Shown piece by piece: positions 34,580 to 42,101 of a DNA stretch of 64,000 nucleotides. Origin of the DNA: Streptomyces spinosus. Its GTDB lineage: Bacteria; Actinomycetota; Actinomycetes; Streptomycetales; Streptomycetaceae. Numbering within the stretch: position 1 is the first letter of the stretch; each line of letters begins with the position of its first letter. The notes under the pieces were generated by a model. That model was given only the letters and a program-made list of their open reading frames with translations, did not search any database and had not been told where the DNA came from. The stretch covers positions 186,001 to 250,000 of the forward strand of contig NZ_JAINRC010000008.1 in NCBI RefSeq assembly GCF_020400655.1, written 5' to 3'. The translations under genes were made by a program, and so were the position numbers.

Positions 34580-35635
34580 ATGGCAGGCAATGCTGGGAGA
34601 GGCCGGGGCGGCCGGCGGCCGACCCTGGAAGAGGTCGCCGCCCGGGCCGGGGTCGGACGGGGCACCGTCTCCCGGGTGATCAACGGCTCGCCCCGGGTCA
34701 GCGACGCCACCCGCGCCGCGGTGGAGGCGGCCGTCGCCGAACTCGGCTACGTGCCCAACACCGCCGCCCGCGCCCTCGCGGCCAACCGCACCGACGCCAT
34801 CGCGCTGGTCGTCCCCGAACCGGAGACCCGGTTCTTCGCCGAGCCGTACTTCTCCGACATGCTGCGCGGGGTCGGCGCCGAACTCTCCGAGACCGAGATG
34901 CAGTTGCTGCTGATCTTCGCCGGCAGCGACCGCGAGCGGCAGCGCCTGGCCCAGTACCTGGCGGCCCACCGCGTCGACGGGGTGCTGCTGGTCTCCGTCC
35001 ACGCCGACGACCCGCTCCCGGACCTGCTCGCCCAGCTGGAGATCCCGGCCGTGATCAGCGGCCCCCGCTCGGCGGCCGAGTCGCTCCCCTCCGTGGACTC
35101 CGACAACTACGGCGGCGCCCGCTCGGCGGTGGAGCACCTGCTGGGCCGGGGCCGCCGCCGGATCGCGCACATCACCGGCCGTCTGGACGTCTACGGCGCC
35201 CAGCGCCGCGTCGACGGCTACCGCGACGCCCTGCGCGACGCGGGCCACCCGGTGGACGAACTCCTCATCGTGCCGGGTGACTTCACCGACGAGGGCGGGC
35301 GCCGGGCGATGACGACCCTGCTGTCCCGCCACCCCGACCTGGACGCCGTCTTCGCCGGCTCGGACGTGATGGCGGCCGGCGCCCGGCAGGTGCTCCGCGA
35401 GGCGGGCCGCCGCGTCCCCGACGACGTCGCGCTGGTCGGGTACGACGACTCCGCCATCGCCCGGCACATGGACCCGCCGCTCACCAGCGTCCGCCAGCCC
35501 ATCGAGGAGATGGGCCGCGCGATGATCGACCTCCTCCTCACGGAGATCGCCGACCGCCGTCCGGCGGCGTCCCGTGGCGTCGACCGCCACCAGGCGGTCC
35601 TGCCGACGGAACTGGTGGTCCGCACGTCGTCGTGA
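34580..35635 (+). CDS. LacI-family repressor, CebR-like (copy 2)
   Basis: A 351-residue repressor whose recognition region LEEVAARAGVGRGTVSRVIN is nearly the same as that of the LacI protein at 27692. Hinge and effector domain are also related (FAEPYFSDMLRGV against FSEPYFSGIIRGV). ATG at 34580 without a strong ribosome site; it follows the bglC terminator, so it probably has its own promoter. It could be the true CebR, or the two repressors could bind the same boxes with different effectors. Confidence 0.88.
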   Translation: MAGNAGRGRGGRRPTLEEVAARAGVGRGTVSRVINGSPRVSDATRAAVEAAVAELGYVPNTAARALAANRTDAIALVVPEPETRFFAEPYFSDMLRGVGAELSETEMQLLLIFAGSDRERQRLAQYLAAHRVDGVLLVSVHADDPLPDLLAQLEIPAVISGPRSAAESLPSVDSDNYGGARSAVEHLLGRGRRRIAHITGRLDVYGAQRRVDGYRDALRDAGHPVDELLIVPGDFTDEGGRRAMTTLLSRHPDLDAVFAGSDVMAAGARQVLREAGRRVPDDVALVGYDDSAIARHMDPPLTSVRQPIEEMGRAMIDLLLTEIADRRPAASRGVDRHQAVLPTELVVRTSS

Positions 35636-35680
35636 CGTCTCCCGCGGTCCGGGGACCCGTGCCCCGGCCCGCGGGAGACG
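35636..35680 (+). terminator. Terminator of the second LacI gene
   Basis: CGTCTCCCGCGG and CCGCGGGAGACG form a perfect 12-bp stem beginning at the base after the stop codon; an inner GGGG/CCCC pairing is also possible. Confidence 0.75.
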
Positions 35681-35712
35681 CCGGCGCGCGGGGGCGCCCG
35701 GACAACGAGAAA

Positions 35713-35747
35713 AGCCGGTGACCCGTCTTACGACGAAGTCACCGGCT
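35713..35747 (-). terminator. Terminator of tRNA-His
   Basis: AGCCGGTGAC and GTCACCGGCT form a 10-bp stem. Read on the minus strand it is followed by a T-run (the AAAA at 35710-35713 on the plus strand), 11 nt after the tRNA. Confidence 0.8.
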
Positions 35748-35757
35748 GATCACTCAG

Positions 35758-35831
35758 GGTGAGTGACGGGACTCGAACCCGCGACATCCTGGACCACAAC
35801 CAGGTGCTCTACCAGCTGAGCTACACCCACC
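35758..35831 (-). tRNA. tRNA-His (anticodon GTG)
   Basis: The minus strand gives GTGGGTG/CACTCAC acceptor arms, the D-arm GCTCAGCTGGTAGAGC, anticodon loop TTGTGGT with anticodon GTG, and T-arm GCGGGTTCGAGTCCCG. The extra G at position -1 and its partner C at 73, the tRNA-His identity pair, are both encoded. CCA is not encoded. Confidence 0.96.
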
Positions 35832-35933
35832 ACGACCGGATGTCCGAGGAGTGCTCTCCCCGACCGGCCGAGAAGAAGTCTACAGGGTCGGAAGGGGTGC
35901 TCGCGCACAGGTTTTCGCGCGGCCCCGCGGCGG

Positions 35934-36536
35934 CTACCGGGCGGGCAGGACGTGCTTGGCGGCGATCGCCTTGGCGGTGTCGGAGTCCGGCCCGGGCTGC
36001 GGCACGAAGATGGCCTCGCGGTAGTAGCGCAGCTCGGCGATCGACTCGCGGATGTCGGCGAGGGCCCGGTGGTTGCCGTTCTTCTCCGGACTGTTGAAGT
36101 ACGCCCGCGGGTACCAGCGGCGGGCCAGCTCCTTGACCGAGGAGACGTCGACGATGCGGTAGTGGAGGTAGTCCTCCAGGGTCGGCATGTCGCGCAGGAG
36201 GAAGCCGCGGTCGGTGCCGACCGAGTTGCCGCACAGCGGGGCCTTGCCGGGCTCCTTCACGTGCTCCCGGACGTAGGCGAGGACCTGTGCCTCGGCGTCC
36301 TCGAGGGTCGTGCCGCCCTCCAGCTCGGCGAGCAGCCCGGACGCGGTGTGCATCTGACGCACCACCTCCGGCATCGTCTCCAGCGCCCGGTCCGGCGGGC
36401 GGATGACGATGTCCACCCCCTCGCCGAGTACGTTCAGCTCGGAGTCGGTGACGAGGGCGGCCACCTCGATGAGAGCGTCGTCGGACAGCGAGAGGCCGGT
36501 CATCTCGCAGTCGATCCACACCATGCGATCGTTCAT
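35934..36536 (-). CDS. orn: Oligoribonuclease
   Basis: A 200-residue DEDDh 3'-to-5' exonuclease that clears RNA dinucleotides, including pGpG from cyclic-di-GMP breakdown. The first motif is WIDCEMTGL (residues 7-15), and the last catalytic His and Asp are in NHRALADI. Length is typical. In Streptomyces this gene (ornA) lies next to adpA, as here. It precedes tRNA-His on the same strand. The PAS-GGDEF-EAL enzyme encoded in this window is one possible source of its pGpG substrate. Confidence 0.95.
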   Translation of the reverse strand: MNDRMVWIDCEMTGLSLSDDALIEVAALVTDSELNVLGEGVDIVIRPPDRALETMPEVVRQMHTASGLLAELEGGTTLEDAEAQVLAYVREHVKEPGKAPLCGNSVGTDRGFLLRDMPTLEDYLHYRIVDVSSVKELARRWYPRAYFNSPEKNGNHRALADIRESIAELRYYREAIFVPQPGPDSDTAKAIAAKHVLPAR

Positions 36537-36607
36537 GCGACCACCCTAAAGCGGGCCTGGGCTTTTGCGTGCCCCCGTGCTCCGCGGGAAGTGGCCAGAG
36601 AGACGTC

Positions 36608-36634
36608 AGGGGGACGGGATGCTCCCGTCCCCCT
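36608..36634 (-). terminator. Terminator of adpA
   Basis: AGGGGGACGGGA and TCCCGTCCCCCT form a perfect 12-bp stem with a 3-nt loop, 11 nt past the adpA stop. It lies before the orn gene on the same strand. Confidence 0.8.
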
Positions 36635-36645
36635 TTCCGTCACGC

Positions 36646-37863
36646 TCAGTTACCGCTGCGCGGACCCGGCAGCAGGCCCACCGCGCCCGCCGTGGCCCGG
36701 CGGCTCTGCAGGGGCACCCCGCTGTCCCGGTGCTCGTGCAGCAGGGGGGCCGGGCCGACCGGGCCGGGGCCGGACAGGCCCGCGGGCGCGCCCTGCTGGC
36801 CGGCCGGCGCCACGGCCGCCTCCGTCTCACCCGGCTTGTCGCCCTGCGGCCTGCGGGCCCGGTAGGCGGCCCGGTAGGCGGCGGGGGACGAGCCGAGCTG
36901 GCGGCGGAAGTGGCCGCGCAGGGCCACCGGTGAGCGGAACCCGCAGCGGCCCGCCACCTCGTCCACGGAGTAGTCCGAGGTCTCCAGCAGGCGCTGGGCC
37001 TGGAGCACGCGCTGTGTGATCAGCCACTGCAGCGGCGCGCTGCCCGTCAGCGAGCGGAACCGGCGGTCGAACGTACGGCGGCTCATGTAGGCGCGTGCCG
37101 CCAGCGTCTCCACGTCGAACTGCTCGTGGAGGTGTTCCAGCGCCCAGGCGACGACCTCGGCGAGCGGGTCGGCGCCGATCTCCTCCGGTAAAGACCGGTC
37201 GAGGTAGCGCTCCTGGCCGCCCGACCGGCGCGGCGGGACCACCAGGCGCCGGGCGAGCGCGCCGGCCGCCTCGTTGCCGTGGTCCGTCCGCACGATGTGC
37301 AGACAGAGATCGATTCCGGCCGCCGTGCCCGCGCTCGTCAGCACGTCGCCGTCGTCGACGAACAGCTCACGTGGATCGACGTGTACCGACGGGTAGCGCT
37401 TGGCCAGCGTCGGCGCGTACATCCAGTGGGTGGTCGCCGGGCGGCCGTCCAGCAGTCCGGCCGCCGCGAGCACGAACGCGCCCGTGCACAGCCCGACGAT
37501 GCGGGCGCCCTCCTCGTGTGCGCGGCGCAGCGCGTCCAGTGCTTCCTCCGGCGGCGGCGAGGTGATCGAACGCCAGGCCGGTACGACGACCGTCCCGGCG
37601 CGTGAGATCGCCTCCAGCCCATGCGGCGCGGTGAGTTCCAGGCCCCCTGTGGTCCGCAGCGGGCCTTCCTCGCCGGCACACACCAGAAGGCGGTAGCGCG
37701 GCACGCCGGCGTCCTGGCGGTCGATCCCGAACACCGACAGCGGTATGGAACTCTCGAAGATGGGGCCGCCGCTGAACAGCAGCACCGCGACGATCTCCTT
37801 GCGGCGTCGCCCGGACAGCTTCCGGGCTGCGGCGTCCGGCGAGGCAGTGGAGTCGTGGCTCAT
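36646..37863 (-). CDS. adpA: AraC-family global developmental regulator AdpA (BldH)
   Basis: A 405-residue transcription factor with an N-terminal DJ-1/PfpI-like dimerisation domain (about 25-200, GLCTGAFVLAAAGLLDG) and a C-terminal AraC double helix-turn-helix (about 240-335, AYMSRRTFDRRFRSLTG and CGFRSPVALRGHFRRQLG). The Gly/Pro/Ala-rich tail is poorly conserved. Codon 225 is TTA, the hallmark of bldA control, in the linker between domains. It activates many differentiation and secondary-metabolism genes. ATG at 37863 after GAGGGGGG. Gene order adpA-ornA is the usual one. Confidence 0.97.
   Translation of the reverse strand: MSHDSTASPDAAARKLSGRRRKEIVAVLLFSGGPIFESSIPLSVFGIDRQDAGVPRYRLLVCAGEEGPLRTTGGLELTAPHGLEAISRAGTVVVPAWRSITSPPPEEALDALRRAHEEGARIVGLCTGAFVLAAAGLLDGRPATTHWMYAPTLAKRYPSVHVDPRELFVDDGDVLTSAGTAAGIDLCLHIVRTDHGNEAAGALARRLVVPPRRSGGQERYLDRSLPEEIGADPLAEVVAWALEHLHEQFDVETLAARAYMSRRTFDRRFRSLTGSAPLQWLITQRVLQAQRLLETSDYSVDEVAGRCGFRSPVALRGHFRRQLGSSPAAYRAAYRARRPQGDKPGETEAAVAPAGQQGAPAGLSGPGPVGPAPLLHEHRDSGVPLQSRRATAGAVGLLPGPRSGN
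37189..37191 (-). promoter_or_regulatory. TTA codon in adpA (bldA checkpoint)
   Basis: The in-frame minus-strand triplet TTA encodes Leu225 in DRSLPEE. TTA is the rarest codon in Streptomyces and needs the developmentally timed bldA tRNA, so AdpA output depends on bldA. Confidence 0.93.
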
Positions 37864-38241
37864 ACTGCTAAGCCCCCCTCGGTGGTCGCGGCTCCTCGGT
37901 TGTGTCGCTCCTGCACGTTTCCCCTCGGTCCTGCACGAGTCCCCCGCCGTAAGACAGTCAAGATCGAATCTACTGGCTCCCGCGGTCGTGCGGTGACCAG
38001 TTCCACACGCGGCACATTGTCGACATGACAACTTGGCGTGAAGCATTCGATCACGAAGCGTTGCACTCGTGAGGCGTGCAGGGAAGTGCGCCTTGTGGCA
38101 GTGGCCAAACCGCGTAGGGTGCGCAGCGGTCCGTAGACCCTTTCCGTGCAGGTGGAACGGGGGTTGGGGGGTGGTTCGGGCCCCTCCTGGTCGATATCCA
38201 GAAGTTGGCTGAAAACCAGCGTTCGTAGGTATGGAAACAGG
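37864..38241. promoter_or_regulatory. adpA upstream region
   Basis: No gene is seen in 378 bp. The region is richer in A/T than its surroundings, especially 37960-38070, in keeping with the long, heavily regulated adpA promoter of other streptomycetes. I could not place a confident -10/-35 pair. TTGGCGTGAA near 38032 resembles the loose AdpA binding consensus and might serve autoregulation. Confidence 0.45.
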
Positions 38242-38511
38242 TCAGTCGACCGGTGTCTGCTCCCGGGTGTGACGTCCGCCTCTTTGCGCGGCGCAACGCT
38301 CGGCACAGCGCTCGGAGCGGCGCAGCAGCACCCGGCAGGCCGCCGTGACGGCGGCGAGGCCCAGCGCGGTGCCCGTGGCGCCGGCCAGCGAGGTGCCGTA
38401 CCAGAGCAGGACCACGGGCACGAGCACGCAGCTGAAGGCGGCCCAGCGGATCACATCGCTCGCGCTGTCCGGTGCGGGGCGCGGGTCGCGGCGGGGTCGG
38501 GCTCCGGGCAT
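38242..38511 (-). CDS. Small membrane protein, 89 aa
   Basis: The ATG at 38511 has AGGGAG 6 nt upstream. The product has a basic N-terminus, two hydrophobic helices (VIRWAAFSCVLVPVVLLWYG and GTALGLAAVTAACRVLL) joined by a short loop, and a charged Cys/Arg-rich tail. It is most likely an inner-membrane protein with both ends inside. I do not recognise a function. It lies upstream of adpA on the same strand. Confidence 0.7.
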   Translation of the reverse strand: MPGARPRRDPRPAPDSASDVIRWAAFSCVLVPVVLLWYGTSLAGATGTALGLAAVTAACRVLLRRSERCAERCAAQRGGRHTREQTPVD

Positions 38512-38837
38512 GTCGTACTCCCTGTGGCGGTGGCTCACGCCGGTTCAACGTCCGTCCGACCGGTCGGTCACCGAACGCGCATCTGTGAACGCTGTGCAAA
38601 CCGCCTGTACGGGGCAGCAACCATTGCGTTACGGGCGCGGCTCGTGCATGCTCCGGTGAACCCCTACGGGCGTCGGGGACCGCTCACGGAGCGTGCGCGG
38701 GATCTGGGCTCAGGAGGCGTGCGGCCGTACCCTTGGGGGTATGGGCTTGGGAAGATGTTTCCCGGACACAGCTCCGCAGCACGCTTCCACAGCACACTGT
38801 CGTCCCACCCATAAAGGATCACAACGCCGAGACAGCC
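38512..38837. other. Divergent intergenic region, no gene seen
   Basis: These 326 bp separate the small membrane protein from the universal stress protein. Several reading frames are open but lack coding bias. CCCTTGGGGGTATGGGC near 38729-38745 and TAAAGGATC near 38813 are the only conspicuous stretches; no confident promoter was assigned. Confidence 0.4.
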
Positions 38838-39365
38838 ATGGCCGGTCACGAATTCTCCGAACCCGCGGACCGCAAGCGGCCGGTCGCCGACCCCACGGCG
38901 GCCGATCCCCTGGCGGCGGCCGAGTCACGCCCCTCCTGCGACCCCGCCTTCCGGCACGGAGTGGTCGTCGGCTTCGACGGCTCCACCTCCAGTGAGCGCG
39001 CCCTCGCCTACGCGATCGGCATGGCCCACCGTTCCCGTTCCGGCCTGATCATCGTGCACGTCGCCAACCGGTTGCCCACCACGGTGTGGGCCGGCTGCGA
39101 GCCGCCCGTCTTCGTGGACGTGCCGGACCACCGCACGGAAGTCCTGGGGCTGGAGCTGGCCTGTGCCGACTATCTGGCCGAGGTCCCGTGGATCCTGGTC
39201 GAGCGGGGCGGGGACATCTGTCACGAACTGGAGGAGGTCGGCCGCGAGTACGAGGCCGACGCGATCGTGGTCGGCTCCACGCACGGCATCGTCGGCCGGA
39301 TCTTCGGCTCGGTCGCGGGGCGGCTCGCCAAGCGGGCCAAGCGGCCCGTGATCGTCATCCCCTGA
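38838..39365 (+). CDS. Universal stress protein (UspA family)
   Basis: A 175-residue protein: a 38-residue polar leader, then one Usp domain (VVVGFDGSTSSERALAYAI) ending with the nucleotide-binding region GSTHGIVGRIFGSVAGRLAK and RPVIVIP. The G-x2-G-x9-G(S/T) loop is only approximately kept, so ATP binding is possible rather than sure. Most Streptomyces Usp proteins have two domains; this one is single. ATG at 38838; the upstream ribosome site is weak. Confidence 0.85.
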   Translation: MAGHEFSEPADRKRPVADPTAADPLAAAESRPSCDPAFRHGVVVGFDGSTSSERALAYAIGMAHRSRSGLIIVHVANRLPTTVWAGCEPPVFVDVPDHRTEVLGLELACADYLAEVPWILVERGGDICHELEEVGREYEADAIVVGSTHGIVGRIFGSVAGRLAKRAKRPVIVIP

Positions 39366-39523
39366 CGTCCCCCTGGCGCCCCTGTCGCCTCCCCCTGAGG
39401 TCTCACGCTTCGTCAACTCTCTTTGCGCAGCGGGAAACTACTCGTGCGTACAGGTGGTTTGTGCCCTTGTGAAGGGCATATACCGGGCACCGCACCGCTG
39501 CACACGCCTGAAGGGAGCCCGCC

Positions 39524-39750
39524 GTGGACAGCGACGTCTCCGCGGGACGCGTGAGCACGACGGTGGCCGGCCGACTGGCCCTGGCGATCGGCTCGGCCGA
39601 GCCGGCAGCCCCGCCCTCGCGAGGGCCGGGGGACGGGTGGCCGTCTTCTCGGGGGCGGTGGCCTGGTACGCGGCGACGACGGCGCTCGCCCACTGGCCGA
39701 CGGCCCTTCCGGGACGTGCTGCGGGCCGGGGGGTGACGGCCGCCGGCTGA
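39524..39750 (+). pseudogene. Possible small gene with a frameshift
   Basis: A GTG at 39524 with GGAG 8 nt upstream opens about 33 codons of good coding bias (DSDVSAGRVSTTVAGRLALA). From about 39622 the biased frame shifts by one to give VAVFSGAVAWYAATTALAHW and ends at TGA 39748-39750. Joined, they would make a protein of about 75 residues with one hydrophobic helix. A sequencing error, a decayed gene or chance are all possible. Confidence 0.3.
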
Positions 39751-39768
39751 GACCGAGCAGCACGGAAA

Positions 39769-39803
39769 GGACCCCCACGCGCGAGGTGGCCACGTGGGGG
39801 TCC
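39769..39803 (-). terminator. Terminator of glmS
   Basis: GGACCCCCACG and CGTGGGGGTCC form an 11-bp perfect stem, 11 nt downstream of the glmS stop on the minus strand. Confidence 0.8.
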
Positions 39804-39813
39804 GTTCTGTCCG

Positions 39814-41631
39814 CTACTCCACCGTCACCGACTTGGCGAGGTTGCGGGGCTTGTCTATGTCCCGGCCCAGGGCCTTCGCCGTGTGGTACGCCAGGAGCTG
39901 GAGGGGGATGCCCATCAGGATCGGGTCCAGCTCGTCCTCGTTCTTCGGGACGAGGATCGTCTGGTCCGCCTTCTCCTGGTGCTGGTGGGCCACCGCCAGG
40001 ATCTTGCCCTCGCGGGCCTTGATCTCCTCCAGGGCCGCGCGGTTCTTCTCCAGCAGGTCGTCGTCGGGGACGATCGCGACCGTGGGCAGGGCCGGCTCGA
40101 TGAGGGCCAGCGGGCCGTGCTTCAGCTCGGAGGCGGGATAGGCCTCGGCGTGGATGTAGGAGACCTCCTTGAGCTTCAGGGAGGCCTCGCGGGCCACCGG
40201 GTAGCCCCGGACGCGGCCGATGAAGAGCATCGAGCGGGCGTCGGCGTAGCTCTCCGCCAGCTTCTTGATCTCCTCCTCCTGCTCCAGGATCTCGGTGATC
40301 TGCTGGGGCAGCCTGCGCAGGCCCTCGATGATCCGCTTGCCGTCGCGGACCGAGAGGTCGCGGGTGCGGCCGAGGTGCAGGGCGAGCAGCGCGAAGGCGA
40401 CCGTGGTGTTGGTGAAGCACTTCGTGGAGACCACGCAGACCTCGGGGCCCGCGTGCACGTAGATGCCGCCGTCGGCCTCGCGGGCGATCGCGGAGCCGAC
40501 GACGTTGACCACGCCGAGGACCCGCGCGCCCTTGCGCTTGAGTTCCTGCACGGCGGCCAGCACGTCGTACGTCTCACCGGACTGCGAGACCGCGATGTAC
40601 AGGGTGTCGGGGTCGACGACCGCGTTGCGGTAGCGGAACTCGGAGGCGGGCTCGGCGTCGGCGGGGATGCGGGCCAGCTCCTCGATCATCTGGGCGCCGA
40701 TCATGCCCGCGTGGTACGAGGTGCCGCAGCCGAGGATCTTCACGCGGCGGATCTGCCGGGCCTCGCGGGCGTCGAGGTTGAGGCCGCCGAGGTGCACGGT
40801 GGAGAAGCGGTCGTCGATGCGGCCGCGCAGCACGCGGTCCACGGCGTCGGCCTGCTCGTGGATCTCCTTGTGCATGTAGGTGTCGTGGCCGCCCATGTCG
40901 TAGGAGGCCGCCTCCCACTCCACGGTGGTCGGCTCGGCCGAGGTGCGGGTGCCCTCGGTGGTGTACGTACGGAAGTCGTCGGCCTTGAGGGTGGCCATCT
41001 CGCCGTCGTCCAGCGTCACTATCTGCCGGGTGTGGGCGACCAGGGCGGCGATGTCCGACGCGACGAACATCTCCTTCTCGCCGATGCCGAGGACGACCGG
41101 GGAGCCGTTGCGGGCCACCACGATGCGGTCGGAGAAGTCGGCGTGCATGACCGCGATGCCGTACGTGCCCTCGACCACCCGCAGGGCCTCGCGGACCTTG
41201 TCCTCCAGCTTCTCGGCCTGCGAGCGGGCGATCAGGTGGGTGAGGACCTCGGTGTCGGTCTCGGAGAGGAACTCGACGCCGTCGGCCTCCAGCTTGCGGC
41301 GCAGGTCGGCGGCGTTGTCGATGATGCCGTTGTGGACGACGGCGACCTTGTTGTCGGCCGACATGTGCGGGTGGGCGTTCACGTCGGACGGGGCGCCGTG
41401 GGTGGCCCAGCGGGTGTGGGCGATGCCGGTGGTGCCCTTGAAGCGCGCCGGCACCTTGGCCTCCAGGTCGCGCACCCGGCCCTTGGCCTTGACCATCTTC
41501 AGGCCGGGCGTCTTCGGGGAGGTGACGACGACGCCCGCGGAGTCGTAGCCGCGGTACTCCAGGCGCTGGAGGCCCTCCAGGAGGAGAGGGGCGACGTCAC
41601 GCTTCCCGATGTATCCGACAATTCCGCACAT
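39814..41631 (-). CDS. glmS: Glutamine-fructose-6-phosphate aminotransferase (isomerising)
   Basis: A 605-residue enzyme making glucosamine-6-phosphate for cell-wall precursors. The N-terminal glutaminase starts MCGIVGYIG with Cys2 as nucleophile (after Met removal) and keeps THTRWATHG-like IAHTRWATHG and HNGIIDN. Two SIS sugar-isomerase domains follow (CGTSYHAG, SQSGETYDVLAA, AEAYPASELKHGPLALI), ending KSVTVE. Full length. Streptomyces often carry two copies; this may be the second (glmS2). It stands near the GH20 hexosaminidase and chitinase genes, so aminosugar flux is a theme of the region. Confidence 0.95.
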   Translation of the reverse strand: MCGIVGYIGKRDVAPLLLEGLQRLEYRGYDSAGVVVTSPKTPGLKMVKAKGRVRDLEAKVPARFKGTTGIAHTRWATHGAPSDVNAHPHMSADNKVAVVHNGIIDNAADLRRKLEADGVEFLSETDTEVLTHLIARSQAEKLEDKVREALRVVEGTYGIAVMHADFSDRIVVARNGSPVVLGIGEKEMFVASDIAALVAHTRQIVTLDDGEMATLKADDFRTYTTEGTRTSAEPTTVEWEAASYDMGGHDTYMHKEIHEQADAVDRVLRGRIDDRFSTVHLGGLNLDAREARQIRRVKILGCGTSYHAGMIGAQMIEELARIPADAEPASEFRYRNAVVDPDTLYIAVSQSGETYDVLAAVQELKRKGARVLGVVNVVGSAIAREADGGIYVHAGPEVCVVSTKCFTNTTVAFALLALHLGRTRDLSVRDGKRIIEGLRRLPQQITEILEQEEEIKKLAESYADARSMLFIGRVRGYPVAREASLKLKEVSYIHAEAYPASELKHGPLALIEPALPTVAIVPDDDLLEKNRAALEEIKAREGKILAVAHQHQEKADQTILVPKNEDELDPILMGIPLQLLAYHTAKALGRDIDKPRNLAKSVTVE

Positions 41632-41693
41632 GTATAGAGATATCCCTTGGCTGTCGCTGGGCCGGGCTGTCGTCGGCCGGGTTCCGGCTGGTT

Positions 41694-41987
41694 TCAGCCG
41701 TAGACCATGCGGCGCAGCTGCCTGAGCGTCAGCTCCGGCGGCGCCACCGCCCGGTACTTCAGGTCCGCCCCGATCCGTTCGAAGATCTCCGCGTTCACCA
41801 GGCCCTGGGCCTGGAGTTCGCGGTGGCGGCGGCGGACGAACTCCTGGATCGTCTCGTCGAAGTAGGCGAGCACGTCCTGGACCACGCGCAGCGCCTCGCC
41901 CCGGCTGAGGGGCGTGGACCGCGTCAGGTGATCGAGAAGTTCGTCGTGCACCCGGTAGATCCTGGAGTACCGGCGCCTGTTTCGCAA
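41694..41987 (-). CDS. Conserved small protein, 97 aa
   Basis: A basic, helical protein with no membrane segment. Central residues (GEALRVVQDVLAYFDETIQE, then FVRRRHRELQAQG) look like a coiled helical hairpin. The reading frame is well supported by codon bias, but the start is uncertain: TTG at 41987 gives RNRRRYSRIYRVHDEL without a ribosome site, GTG at 41950 gives an 85-residue form. I do not recognise the family. It is 62 bp upstream of glmS on the same strand and may share its message. Confidence 0.65.
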   Translation of the reverse strand: MRNRRRYSRIYRVHDELLDHLTRSTPLSRGEALRVVQDVLAYFDETIQEFVRRRHRELQAQGLVNAEIFERIGADLKYRAVAPPELTLRQLRRMVYG

Positions 41988-42101
41988 GAATCGTGCCCGA
42001 TTCCGGGCAGGCTGCTGTTGAAACTCTTATGGGGCTCTGTTCGTGAGCTGTCCATCCTGCGTCCTGCGACTCGTTGCCCGAACAGACGAGTTTCAGACGT
42101 C

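Noticed and set aside
37860..38306. Minus-strand frame of about 148 codons upstream of adpA
   Set aside because: It lies in the A/T-richer regulatory region, lacks coding bias and has no ribosome site.
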